This document shows positions 16,590-23,851 of a DNA stretch of 54,833 nt, in pieces. Every line of letters starts with the position of its first letter. The stretch's first letter is position 1. The stretch spans positions 1 to 54,833 of the forward strand of contig CAZWUW010000007.1 of NCBI GenBank assembly GCA_964636895.1. The letters are read 5' to 3'. The notes beneath the pieces are model-generated. The model ran no database searches. It was not told where the DNA came from and saw only the letters and a list, made by a program, of their open reading frames with translations. Origin of the DNA: CAZWUW01 sp964636895 (GTDB lineage Bacteria > Bacillota > Thermincolia > Thermincolales > CAZWUW01). Made by a program: the position numbers and the translations under genes.

Positions 16590-16618
16590 TTGACAAATAA
16601 AATGCGGTATGCTATCAT
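16590..16618 (+). promoter_or_regulatory. SigA-type promoter for the cold-shock gene
   Basis: TTGACA (16590-16595) and TATCAT (16613-16618) are 17 bases apart. The transcript would have a leader of about 50 bases before the csp start. Confidence 0.7.
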
Positions 16619-16675
16619 CATAAACGATGTGAGTTACCTGGGTTTACATGAAGAATGATTAGGGGGAATGAGAAA

Positions 16676-16873
16676 ATGATAGGTAAAGTAAAATGGTTTA
16701 ATCAGGAAAAAGGCTTTGGTTTTATTGAGCGGGAAGACGGCGGCGATGTATTTGTACATTTTTCCGCGATTCAGGAAGAGGGCTTTAAGAACCTTGCCGA
16801 AGGTCAGCAGGTAGAGTTTGACATCGTTGAAGGCGCACGCGGACCGCAGGCCGCCAACGTAGTTAAACTGTAA
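16676..16873 (+). CDS. Cold-shock protein (CspA family)
   Basis: The 65-residue single cold-shock domain has RNP1 (KGFGFIER) and RNP2 (VFVHF) around the aromatic surface that binds single-stranded RNA or DNA. It begins MIGKVKWFNQEKG as expected for the family. An ATG 21 bases upstream (16655) is in frame, but AGGGGGAATG lies between the two and supports ATG 16676. Such proteins act as RNA chaperones that melt structures during cold shock or growth transitions. It is monocistronic, with its own promoter and terminator. DnaA-box-like repeats upstream may link its expression to DnaA activity. Confidence 0.95.
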   Translation: MIGKVKWFNQEKGFGFIEREDGGDVFVHFSAIQEEGFKNLAEGQQVEFDIVEGARGPQAANVVKL

Positions 16874-16895
16874 GCGGTAACTTCATAGTTAATCC

Positions 16896-16923
16896 AACCC
16901 CGGAAGGTTTTCCGGGGTTTTTC
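16896..16923 (+). terminator. Intrinsic terminator after the cold-shock gene
   Basis: AACCCCGGAA (16896-16905) pairs with TTCCGGGGTT (16910-16919) around a four-base loop, followed by a short T tract. Confidence 0.88.
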
Positions 16924-16955
16924 ATCGCTAACGGTTATAAAAAATGTTAAATGGA

Positions 16956-16983
16956 GCAGGATTTTTACCAATCCTAAGGGAAT
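16956..16983 (+). promoter_or_regulatory. Candidate SigH promoter for hpf
   Basis: GCAGGATTT at 16956-16964 fits the SigH -35 consensus RnAGGAwww. AGGGAAT at 16977-16983 fits the -10 consensus RnnGAAT, with a 12-base spacer. The hpf start is 35 bases downstream. In B. subtilis the orthologous yvyD gene is known to be transcribed by SigH (and SigB), which supports the reading. Confidence 0.6.
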
Positions 16984-17017
16984 AATAATAATAAAGTGAC
17001 CGAAAGGAGTGTCAGTC

Positions 17018-17542
17018 ATGAACATAACTGTCAGAGGTAAAAACATTGAACTTACCGACGCACTAAAAGAATATGTTGAAAAGCGCATAGGCAAACTGGG
17101 TAAATACCGGGGAAACGCCGGGGAAGCAACGGTTACTTTGACTGTGGAAAAAGCTTCCCATAAGGTGGAGGTCACCATACCTGTTAATGGCGGTATGATT
17201 TTGCGGGGAGAAGAAGCCACCGATGATATGTATGCATCAATAGATCTGGTATGTGAAAAGCTGGAGAAACAGATTAACAAGTATAAAGCCAGATTCAGCA
17301 AGAAGCAGCGCACCGGCGGCGCTAAGGATGTGGCTGCAGAGGCTTTGCCGGATATCGAGCCGGCAAAGATTATGCGCACCAAGCGTTTTGCCATAAAGCC
17401 CATGCCTGTTGATGAAGCGGTAATGCAGATGAATTTGCTGGGCCACACTTTCTTTGTTTTTTCCAATGCTGAGACCGAGGAAGTAAATGTGGTTTATAAA
17501 AGAAAAGACGGTAATTATGGGCTGATTGAGCCGGAGTTTTAA
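17018..17542 (+). CDS. hpf: Ribosome hibernation promoting factor, long form
   Basis: The 174-residue protein is a long-form HPF. The N-terminal S30AE domain (about residues 1-100; ITVRGKNIELTDALKEYVEKRIGKLGKY) binds the 30S decoding centre. The C-terminal domain (about 115-174; IMRTKRFAIKPMPVDEAVMQM, HTFFVFSNAETEEVNVVYKRKDGNYGLIEP) drives formation of 100S ribosome dimers in stationary phase. AAAGGAG at 17002-17008 suits ATG 17018 rather than the in-frame GTG 17009. A SigH-like promoter upstream would fit induction at the end of growth. It lies upstream of secA, as yvyD does in B. subtilis. Confidence 0.95.
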   Translation: MNITVRGKNIELTDALKEYVEKRIGKLGKYRGNAGEATVTLTVEKASHKVEVTIPVNGGMILRGEEATDDMYASIDLVCEKLEKQINKYKARFSKKQRTGGAKDVAAEALPDIEPAKIMRTKRFAIKPMPVDEAVMQMNLLGHTFFVFSNAETEEVNVVYKRKDGNYGLIEPEF

Positions 17543-17601
17543 AGATATTGAACCAAGTTTTAAAAGAATAAAATAACATAATAATAAAAATAATAATGTC
17601 G

Positions 17602-17631
17602 AAACGTGCCGTTTGATTGCGGCACGTTTTT
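17602..17631 (+). terminator. Intrinsic terminator after hpf
   Basis: AAACGTGCCG (17602-17611) pairs with CGGCACGTTT (17620-17629) around an eight-base loop and runs into TTTTT. Confidence 0.88.
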
Positions 17632-17787
17632 CTAATGAAAACCGGCTTGTACTAATGAAAAAGTGAGAAATTTGTAGTATTTTGTAGGATAATTTTATTA
17701 TAATGCCGTATAAAAAAGCAGGATAATTGAAGGAAAAGTAGAAATTTATAGAAATAATTATTCTTATTATACAGAGCGAGGGGTATT

Positions 17788-18444
17788 ATGGCACAAGAGC
17801 AGGTTATAAATAATCCGTTTTCCGAGCATGAAGACATTATCCGTCAGATTAAAGACGTTATTTCCGCCCGCATAGTGGCTGATGAGTCTGGTGAAATCAC
17901 GGATGTTCACGTTTTGGCCGGTGCCAACCGCGGACCTAAGCAGGTTGTACGTGATATTGAGTCGGTATTTGTGGCTCAGTTTGGGATTCGTCTGGACCAT
18001 AAGAAAATAAGCGTTGCACAACTGAAGGACGATGAGACCAATGAAACAGATACAGGTTTAAGGCCGCTGCTGCTCAGTGTAAGCCTGAAGACGATAGGCA
18101 GGCATACAGATTCCAAGGTGCAGCTAAGAATTGGCGATAATGAGTATGAAGGGGCGGCATCAGGGCCCAGTTCGGCCGGTAACAAGTTGCGGTTGGTAGT
18201 TGCGGCGACTTTGCATGCATTGGAAGATTATCTGAAAGGAACCTGTAATCTAGTGGCCGATGATTTGGCTGTAACCAACTTAAGTGATAACCAGGCAGTG
18301 GTTGTATCCGTATCCTTGTTGACAAATCTGGGTGAAGAAAAACTGGTTGGCGCTGCGCTGAACCGTAATGACGACCGGGAAGCGACAGTAAAGGCCACCC
18401 TGAGCGCCGTAAACCGGCGGCTGGCCCTCTTAATCAATAAATAA
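17788..18444 (+). CDS. Conserved protein of unknown function, two alpha/beta modules
   Basis: I do not recognise a named family for this 218-residue protein. The first module (about residues 16-76) reads as strand-turn-strand-helix: ARIVADESGEITDVHVLAGA, then the basic helix RGPKQVVRDIESVFVAQFG and the strand HKKISVAQL. The second (about 88-216) begins PLLLSVSLKTIGRHTDS and contains GAASGPSSAGNKLRLVVAATLHALEDYL, a pattern rather like LeuA-type allosteric domains. It then repeats a similar strand-helix unit (QAVVVSVSLLTNLGEEKLVGAALN). There is no membrane segment or catalytic motif. GCGAGGGG precedes ATG 17788. It is monocistronic between the hpf terminator and the structured RNA. A ligand-sensing role is only a guess. 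Confidence 0.6.
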   Translation: MAQEQVINNPFSEHEDIIRQIKDVISARIVADESGEITDVHVLAGANRGPKQVVRDIESVFVAQFGIRLDHKKISVAQLKDDETNETDTGLRPLLLSVSLKTIGRHTDSKVQLRIGDNEYEGAASGPSSAGNKLRLVVAATLHALEDYLKGTCNLVADDLAVTNLSDNQAVVVSVSLLTNLGEEKLVGAALNRNDDREATVKATLSAVNRRLALLINK

Positions 18445-18499
18445 ATTATTTATGGACCGACAGGAAATAGCCATTTCAAAAAAATGTGTTGTTTTACAA

Positions 18500-18613
18500 G
18501 TAAAGTTTTAACAGAGAGACTTACCTAGCCGAGAGTAGTCCCGAGCGAAGCGCGTCCCGGTTTGCTAAAAGCGGCAGCGAACTGAGGTAAACGGGACAGG
18601 GGGATAACTTTAC
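18500..18613 (+). ncRNA. Candidate structured RNA element with pseudoknot (cis-regulatory)
   Basis: Pairing visible by eye: P1 GTAAAGTT (18500-18507) with AACTTTAC (18606-18613); P2 TTACCT (18521-18526) with AGGTAA (18585-18590); P3 GCCG (18528-18531) with CGGC (18572-18575). CGGGAC (18592-18597), outside P2, can pair with GTCCCG inside it (18538-18543 or 18554-18559), which makes a pseudoknot. A small GCT/AGC hairpin lies at 18564-18572. The Shine-Dalgarno sequence AGGGGGA (18598-18604) sits exactly between the pseudoknot strand and the P1 3' strand, and an ATG follows at 18614. This layout suggests control of translation by folding, as in riboswitches. I could not match it to a riboswitch class I know. 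Confidence 0.5.
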
Positions 18614-18688
18614 ATGAAAACAATCGCAAAAGTTGTAATGGCTCTTGTGGCTTTAGTTTTAGCTGGTGGTGCTAACTGGAAGTGGTAG
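18614..18688 (+). CDS. 24-residue signal-like peptide under the structured RNA
   Basis: This short frame begins MKTIAK, has a hydrophobic core rich in Val, Ala and Leu, and ends GGANWKW before TAG. It has a strong Shine-Dalgarno sequence (AGGGGGA, 18598-18604) nine bases before the ATG. A basic N-terminus, hydrophobic core and Ala-rich end are what a signal peptide needs, and the remaining tail would be a short Trp-containing peptide. It could be a leader peptide, an exported pheromone-like peptide or a small membrane peptide. It lies 598 bases before secA, separated by a decayed HD-GYP locus. It is probably a real gene because of the start context and the ordered RNA upstream, but no homologue is known to me. 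Confidence 0.5.
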   Translation: MKTIAKVVMALVALVLAGGANWKW

Positions 18689-18801
18689 TTGGTAGTATCC
18701 ATTTTTGCTATTGTTAAAGTTATTTAAAATGTCGGTCCTTATTTTTTTTCAAGACTGTAAGTGGGATTGTTAATGAAAAACTTTAACACGAGATTACAAA
18801 A

Positions 18802-19129
18802 ATGTCCTTTGCGCTGGCTTTTTTCATTTATTTTATTGTAGAAGTTTTTTTTGGAGGCTCGGCTGTTGGCAGTTGCAGATGCATATGACGCTATGCTCAA
18901 TGACCGGCCGCACCGGCCGGCCAGAGCCAGGCCGGAAGTGGTGGCGGAAATGACCCGGCTGGCCTATCTGAGCGATATAATATATGTGCCGCTGCCTTAT
19001 CAAAAACAATTGTTGAGTATTGGGGATATAGCTTTGGACCTGGGCGCGTTTCTGCTAATCTTCTTTGGTATGAAAAAGGTGCCGGGACGGGATTATTATA
19101 AGTTTACTTCTGTCAACCGGAAACTGTGA
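18802..19129 (+). pseudogene. Decayed HD-GYP / DUF5317 locus
   Basis: The frame from TTG 18851 to 19129 joins two unrelated pieces. The first (RLLAVADAYDAMLNDRPHRPARARPEVVAEM) is the end of an HD-GYP domain, where AVADAYDAMxxDRPxR is typical. The second (YVPLPYQKQLLSIGDIALDLGAFLLIFFGMKK) looks like the C-terminal end of a DUF5317-type membrane protein. HD-GYP and DUF5317 genes are often neighbours, so an internal deletion that fused the two would explain this. A possible N-terminal membrane remnant starts at ATG 18802 (MSFALAFFIYFIVEVFF) in another frame and stops at 18886. The HD catalytic residues and the GYP motif are missing, so no c-di-GMP hydrolysis is expected. It is probably not functional. 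Confidence 0.6.
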
Positions 19130-19151
19130 CCGGAGGTATCCAAGGGTACTA

Positions 19152-19189
19152 CAAGTGGGTTACTATACGAAGGGTAGCGCTCCCACTTG
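19152..19189 (+). other. Perfect 8-bp inverted repeat before secA
   Basis: CAAGTGGG (19152-19159) and CCCACTTG (19182-19189) form a hairpin with a 22-base loop. There is no clear T tract, so it is not a typical terminator. The right arm overlaps the -35 region of the proposed secA promoter and could affect its use. Confidence 0.4.
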
Positions 19190-19215
19190 AATTCACCTTT
19201 TAAAGATGCTAAAAT
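19187..19215 (+). promoter_or_regulatory. secA: Candidate SigA promoter for secA
   Basis: TTGAAT (19187-19192) and TAAAAT (19210-19215) are 17 bases apart, about 70 bases before the secA start. Confidence 0.5.
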
Positions 19216-19285
19216 AAAAGATAGTGAATTTCTGAAAATGTAAGGGGCCGCACGGTCCCTTGTCTTATGAGAGGGTGCTGATTAA

Positions 19286-21907
19286 ATGGTATTGGGTTTC
19301 TTGAAAAGTTTCCTTGACGATAACGCGCGGGAAGTAAAAAAGTTACAGCGTATAGTGGACGAGATTAATGATTTTGAGCCTGAAATGGCAGGCTTAACGG
19401 ACGATGAACTGCGGGCCAAAACCGGTTACTTTAAAGAACTTTTAGCCGGCGGCAGGGAGTTGGACGATATTTTGCCGGAGGCTTATGCCGTGGTCCGGGA
19501 AGCTTCAAAAAGGGTGTTGGGGATGCGCCACTTTGATGTCCAGCTGATTGGCGGGATAGTACTGCATCAGGGCCGCATCGCCGAGATGAAAACCGGGGAA
19601 GGTAAAACCCTGGCAGCGACCCTGCCGGCATATCTCAACGGTCTGACTGGCCGCGGGGTGCATGTCATAACTGTAAACGATTACCTGGCTCGCCGGGATA
19701 GCGAATGGATGGGACAGATATATAAATTTCTCGGACTTTCCATAGGGCTGATTGTCCACGGGCTGGAATATGAAGAACGCAAGGCATCTTACGCTGCCGA
19801 TATCATCTATGGCACCAATAACGAGTTTGGCTTTGACTACCTGCGGGATAACATGGCGCTTTACAAGGACCAGTTAGTGCAGCGGGATTTGTTTTATGCC
19901 ATCGTGGATGAAGTTGACAGTATCCTTATCGACGAAGCTCGGACACCGCTGATTATTTCCGGACAGGCGGACAAGGCTACTGATTTGTATTATACTTTTG
20001 CCAAACTGGTGCCGCGGCTGAAAAGGGAAGATGATTTTACTGTCGATGAAAAAGCTCATACAGTGGTGCTTACAGAGGCGGGCGTAGCCCGGGTGGAGCA
20101 GATGCTGGGAGTGCATAACCTGTATGAGGATGAACATATAGAACTGACCCACCATCTTAATCAAGCGCTTAAAGCCCACGCCTTGATGAAGCGGGACAAG
20201 GATTATGTGGTCAAAGACGGGGAAGTTATTATTGTTGACGAATTTACCGGCCGGTTGATGTTTGGCCGCCGTTACAGCGATGGCTTACACCAGGCTATTG
20301 AAGCCAAAGAAGGCGTGAAGATTGAGCGGGAATCTCAGACTCTGGCGACTATTACCTTCCAGAATTATTTCCGGATGTACGAGAAATTGTCCGGTATGAC
20401 CGGTACCGCTGAGACGGAGGAAGCGGAATTCCGGAAGATTTATAAACTGGACGTAGTGGTTATTCCAACCAATCGGGATTTGGTCAGGCAAGATCTGGCG
20501 GATATGATATATAAAACAGAGGCAGCCAAGTTCCGGGCCGCTGTGCAGGAAATTAGCGAGCGGCATGCAAAAGGCCAGCCGTTGCTGGTGGGGACGATTT
20601 CCATTGAAAAATCCGAAGAGCTTAGCGTCACGCTGAAAAAAAAGGGGATTCCTCATCAGGTGCTGAATGCCAAGTTTCATGAAAAAGAAGCCGAAATTGT
20701 GGCTCAGGCCGGACGCCTGGGCGCGGTAACCATTGCTACCAATATGGCCGGCCGGGGTACCGATATTTTGCTGGGCGGCAACCCGGAGTTCCTGACTTAT
20801 GATGAATTGGAGAAAAAGGGCCAGGAAAATATCAGCAAGGCTAATTCTGAATGGCAGGCGCTTTATGATAAATATAAAATGCAAACCGATGATGAGCATG
20901 GACAGGTTGTAGCTTTGGGAGGTTTGCATATTATCGGTACGGAGCGGCATGAGAGCCGGCGGATTGATAACCAGCTCAGGGGCCGGGCCGGCCGTCAGGG
21001 TGACCCGGGCTCCACCAGGTTTTATATTTCCCTGGAAGATGACCTGATGCGGCTGTTTGGTTCCGATAATATCAGCGGTCTGATGGAAAAACTGGGCATG
21101 GAAGAAGATATGCCCATTGAACACGGTCTAATTACCAAGTCTATTGAAGCGGCCCAAAAAAGGGTGGAAAACCGGAATTTTGACATGCGGAAACATGTCC
21201 TTGAGTATGACGATGTAATGAACCAACAGCGGGAAGTTATATACGCTCAGCGGAGACAGGTTTTGACCGGCGAAAACCTAAAAGAAACTGTTATCCGCAT
21301 GATTGATACTATGATTGACGCGGCACTTGACACATACTGCAATCCGGGGGTACATCCGGAAGAATGGGATCTGGCGGGCCTCCTGGAACATGCTGAACAA
21401 TTGTTCCTGCCGCATCATGACCTTGGGCCGGAAGAACTTGAGGATACAGGCCGCAAAGAATTGAAGGAAATGCTTTTTGACCGTTCCGTGGCAACTTATG
21501 AGGCCAGGGAAGAGGAGCTGGGTGCGGAGAATCTGCGGGAAATTGAGCGGGTTGTGATGCTCCGGTTAGTCGATGACAAGTGGATGGATCACCTGGATGC
21601 CATGGATCAATTGCGCCAGGGGATTGGGCTTAGGGCTTATGGTCAAAAAGACCCGTTAGTGGAATATAAGTTTGAAGGCTATCAGATGTTTCAGAATATG
21701 ATTGACAGTATTCAGGAAGATGTGGTCAGGTATATTTTCCGGGTGAATGTGGTGGAGCAACCTGCTCATCAGCACCAAAATATTGTGGAAAACCGTTATG
21801 AAGAAGAAGGTCCAAAACAGCCCGTCCGTGCGGAAAACCGCGCCGGTCGGAACGACCCCTGTCCTTGCGGCAGTGGCAAGAAATATAAGAAATGCTGTGG
21901 GAAGTAA
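19286..21907 (+). CDS. secA: Preprotein translocase ATPase SecA
   Basis: The 873-residue protein is the ATPase motor of the Sec pathway. It pushes unfolded preproteins through SecYEG at the membrane. Visible parts: N-terminal helix VLGFLKSFLDDNAREVKKL, Walker A MKTGEGKTLAATLPAY (about 97-112), DEAD-type VDEVDSILIDEARTPLIISG (about 207-226), the preprotein cross-linking domain, motifs TNMAGRGTDI and RGRAGRQGDPGSTRFY of the second RecA domain, the helical wing and scaffold, and a C-terminal zinc-binding tail (CPCGSGKKYKKCC) that binds SecB or ribosomes in other bacteria. GAGAGGGTG precedes ATG 19286. The gene order hpf-secA-prfB is classical for Firmicutes, here with motAB inserted. Confidence 0.98.
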   Translation: MVLGFLKSFLDDNAREVKKLQRIVDEINDFEPEMAGLTDDELRAKTGYFKELLAGGRELDDILPEAYAVVREASKRVLGMRHFDVQLIGGIVLHQGRIAEMKTGEGKTLAATLPAYLNGLTGRGVHVITVNDYLARRDSEWMGQIYKFLGLSIGLIVHGLEYEERKASYAADIIYGTNNEFGFDYLRDNMALYKDQLVQRDLFYAIVDEVDSILIDEARTPLIISGQADKATDLYYTFAKLVPRLKREDDFTVDEKAHTVVLTEAGVARVEQMLGVHNLYEDEHIELTHHLNQALKAHALMKRDKDYVVKDGEVIIVDEFTGRLMFGRRYSDGLHQAIEAKEGVKIERESQTLATITFQNYFRMYEKLSGMTGTAETEEAEFRKIYKLDVVVIPTNRDLVRQDLADMIYKTEAAKFRAAVQEISERHAKGQPLLVGTISIEKSEELSVTLKKKGIPHQVLNAKFHEKEAEIVAQAGRLGAVTIATNMAGRGTDILLGGNPEFLTYDELEKKGQENISKANSEWQALYDKYKMQTDDEHGQVVALGGLHIIGTERHESRRIDNQLRGRAGRQGDPGSTRFYISLEDDLMRLFGSDNISGLMEKLGMEEDMPIEHGLITKSIEAAQKRVENRNFDMRKHVLEYDDVMNQQREVIYAQRRQVLTGENLKETVIRMIDTMIDAALDTYCNPGVHPEEWDLAGLLEHAEQLFLPHHDLGPEELEDTGRKELKEMLFDRSVATYEAREEELGAENLREIERVVMLRLVDDKWMDHLDAMDQLRQGIGLRAYGQKDPLVEYKFEGYQMFQNMIDSIQEDVVRYIFRVNVVEQPAHQHQNIVENRYEEEGPKQPVRAENRAGRNDPCPCGSGKKYKKCCGK

Positions 21908-21911
21908 TAGT

Positions 21912-21945
21912 GAGCTGTTGACAATTAAATGTCAACAGCTCTTTT
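21912..21945 (+). terminator. Intrinsic terminator after secA
   Basis: A perfect 12-bp stem, GAGCTGTTGACA (21912-21923) with TGTCAACAGCTC (21930-21941), has a six-base loop followed by TTTT. Confidence 0.9.
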
Positions 21946-22211
21946 GGCGTATATTGCCAAAAATAATAGGAACTGGGCGTGAGAAGGTGCATAGGCGGGT
22001 TATGTGCTAGAATTCACAGTGTAAGATACTCAAGTTTTTGAGATGAAGTATCGATATATTGGTGTTAGAGTTTGGAAATGGAATAGGAAAGTTTAATATT
22101 GTTGAAAAATCTGTCATTATATGCAATTTTATAGCAGGAAAAATCGAATAAATAGCCAATATTATCTAAGAGTTTGCAAACGAACCTATAATAAAAAAGG
22201 TGGTCGAAAAA
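21946..22211 (+). other. Intergenic region before motA, no clear feature
   Basis: This stretch between the secA terminator and motA holds no convincing gene. An imperfect inverted repeat (GATACTCAAG to GAAGTATC, about 22025-22053) is visible. No good SigA or SigD (TAAA-N15-GCCGATAA) promoter could be placed; GCCAATAT at 22155 lacks a matching -35. Confidence 0.5.
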
Positions 22212-22991
22212 GTGGATAAATCTTCTATTGTAGGTCTGATATTAGGTTTTGGTGCTATACTTTTAGGGTTTTGGGAAGAAGGTGGCAACCCCTTATCACT
22301 TTGGGCTCTTGGTGCAGCCATTATTGTTTTTGGGGGAACTGCGGGAGCAACTATTTTAAGTTTTCCGATGGATGATATAAAGCAAGTGCCGACATTAACG
22401 AAAATAGCTTTTAAAGATAAAAAGTACAATATTAACGAACTTATTATTACGTTGACTGGTTTTGCGGAAAAAGCCCGGCGGGAAGGGCTATTGTGTCTGG
22501 AACGGGAAACAGTCGGCATTGATGATGATTTTCTCCGCCAGGGCATCCAACTGGTGGTGGACGGCACCGACCCGGCGCTGGTCAGGGATATCCTGGAAAC
22601 GCAAATTGATTTTACAGATGAGCGCCATAAAATAGGTGCGGCTATCTTTGAAGTTGCCGGGGGGTATTCGCCTACCCTGGGTATTGTCGGGACGGTTATG
22701 GGTTTGGTGCACGTGCTGGGGAACCTGTCAGACCCGGATAGCCTTGGTGGTGCTATTGCTACAGCTTTTATTGCCACTTTGTACGGTGTATGTTTTGCTA
22801 ACCTGCTCTATTTACCGCTTGGTTATAAGCTTAGACTTAAAAGCAAGCAGGAGCGGTTTATGAAGGAAATTGCCCTGGAAGGGATTCTTTCTATACAAGC
22901 CGGAGATAACCCCAGTATTGTTAGGGAAAAACTACGGGCATTCCTGTCTGCTAAGGTGCGCCAGGAGACGGTTCAATCAAAAGAGGCTTAA
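22212..22991 (+). CDS. motA: Flagellar motor stator protein MotA
   Basis: The 259-residue protein is the proton- or sodium-channel subunit of the flagellar stator. Four membrane segments are visible: two near the N-terminus (SIVGLILGFGAILLGF; WALGAAIIVFGGTAGATIL) and two near the C-terminus (PTLGIVGTVMGLVHVLG; GGAIATAFIATLYGVCFANLLYLPL). Between them is a cytoplasmic loop with KARREGLLCLE, which carries the charged residues that contact FliG. The prolines of the second pair are conserved. AAGGTGG at 22197-22203 supports GTG 22212 rather than GTG 22200. The stop lies inside a tandem duplication. motB follows, so the two form an operon. Confidence 0.93.
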   Translation: MDKSSIVGLILGFGAILLGFWEEGGNPLSLWALGAAIIVFGGTAGATILSFPMDDIKQVPTLTKIAFKDKKYNINELIITLTGFAEKARREGLLCLERETVGIDDDFLRQGIQLVVDGTDPALVRDILETQIDFTDERHKIGAAIFEVAGGYSPTLGIVGTVMGLVHVLGNLSDPDSLGGAIATAFIATLYGVCFANLLYLPLGYKLRLKSKQERFMKEIALEGILSIQAGDNPSIVREKLRAFLSAKVRQETVQSKEA

Positions 22992-23020
22992 GCGGGCAAT
23001 AGAGGCTTAAGCAGGCAAAT
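22982..23020 (+). repeat. Tandem 19-20-base duplication at the motA stop
   Basis: The unit AGAGGCTTAAGCGGGCAAT at 22982-23000 is followed at 23001 by a near-identical copy (one G/A difference). The motA stop codon lies in the first copy. The duplication lengthens the motA-motB spacer. Confidence 0.85.
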
Positions 23021-23032
23021 GAGGTGTAACTT

Positions 23033-23788
23033 ATGGGCCGAAGGGGCGGCAGGGAACCGGAAAAAGCACCGAATCATGAGCGGTGGCTGATTACATATGC
23101 GGATTTGATTACTTTGCTGATGATATTCTTTATTTTGATGTATACCATCAGTAATGTTAATTCCAAAAAGTTTGCTGAGCTTTCAGCGTCGCTAAGTGAG
23201 GCGCTGGTAGGCAATAACAGCGGCTTTTTTATAGGCGAAGCGCCCGGTCCGGTGCAGGTAAGCGGCAAGGTAGTAACCGCGGCCGGAAAAGTAGCTGAGC
23301 AGAAGGCCATGCAAGATGCGGCTGAAAAGATTCAGGGCATGCTTAAGGAAAAAGGTTTATCCGGCAAGGTACAGGTTGGACTGGAAGAAAGGGGTTTGGT
23401 GGTGAGCCTGAAAGAGACCCTGCTTTTTGTCCGGGGATCGGCGGAGGTTAACCCGGCCTCCCGGGAAGTAATCAGGAAAATTGGCGAGGTATTGTTGACA
23501 ATGGGCAATGCCATCAAGGTGGAGGGTCATACCTGTGATTTGCCCATCAATACTGCGCAATTTCCTTCTAACTGGGAACTGTCTACCACTAGAGCGACAA
23601 ATGTAGTAAAGCTTTTGATTGCGGAAGTGAATTTTCCGCCTAAACGTCTGTCGGCTGCCGGTTTCGGTGAATTTCGACCGCTGGTGCCCAATACTGCCGA
23701 GGCCAACCGGCAGCAGAACCGCCGGGTAGATATCGTGGTCTTGAAAACCATATACGGCAGTGTGGAGCCCACCGCCAATAAGCAGTAG
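23033..23788 (+). CDS. motB: Flagellar motor stator protein MotB
   Basis: The 251-residue protein has a short basic N-terminus, one membrane helix (WLITYADLITLLMIFFILMY) with the essential ion-binding Asp in YADL, and a periplasm-side linker. The OmpA-like peptidoglycan-binding domain spans about residues 120-240 (LLFVRGSAEVNP, VEGHTCDLPI, NWELSTTRATNVV, LSAAGFGEFRPLVPN, RQQNRRVDIVVLK). It anchors the MotA-MotB stator to the cell wall. GAGGTGTAAC precedes ATG 23033. VEGHTCDLPI has a Cys where most family members have Thr-Asp, a small deviation. Confidence 0.93.
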   Translation: MGRRGGREPEKAPNHERWLITYADLITLLMIFFILMYTISNVNSKKFAELSASLSEALVGNNSGFFIGEAPGPVQVSGKVVTAAGKVAEQKAMQDAAEKIQGMLKEKGLSGKVQVGLEERGLVVSLKETLLFVRGSAEVNPASREVIRKIGEVLLTMGNAIKVEGHTCDLPINTAQFPSNWELSTTRATNVVKLLIAEVNFPPKRLSAAGFGEFRPLVPNTAEANRQQNRRVDIVVLKTIYGSVEPTANKQ

Positions 23789-23800
23789 ATGATGTGACAC

Positions 23801-23835
23801 AAGGATGCCCAGTGGGGCATCCTTGATTTGCTTTT
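23801..23835 (+). terminator. Intrinsic terminator after motB
   Basis: AAGGATGCCC (23801-23810) pairs with GGGCATCCTT (23815-23824) around a four-base loop. The following GATTTGCTTTT is only moderately T-rich. Confidence 0.7.
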
Positions 23836-23851
23836 GGAAGGAAGTATTCTT

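Noticed and set aside
16413..16658. An 81-codon open frame between the zinc-ribbon terminator and the cold-shock gene
   Set aside because: It covers the DnaA-box repeats and the csp promoter, has no ribosome binding site, and its sequence shows no protein-like pattern beyond that forced by the repeats.
18500..18613. c-di-GMP-I, c-di-GMP-II, tetrahydrofolate or c-di-AMP riboswitch
   Set aside because: I compared the core motifs from memory. The element shares short pieces such as GAGAGTAG with the tetrahydrofolate class, but the conserved core and the order of stems do not match any of these.
18614..18688. AgrD-type cyclic peptide precursor
   Set aside because: The peptide has no cysteine and no PExP-like C-terminal tail, and no AgrB gene is nearby.
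20285..21124. A 279-codon frame on the - strand inside secA
   Set aside because: It is the antisense shadow of conserved secA codons. No ribosome binding site or recognisable domain is present.
22136..22162. SigD (flagellar) promoter before motA
   Set aside because: GCCAATAT resembles the -10, but no TAAA lies 15 bases upstream.
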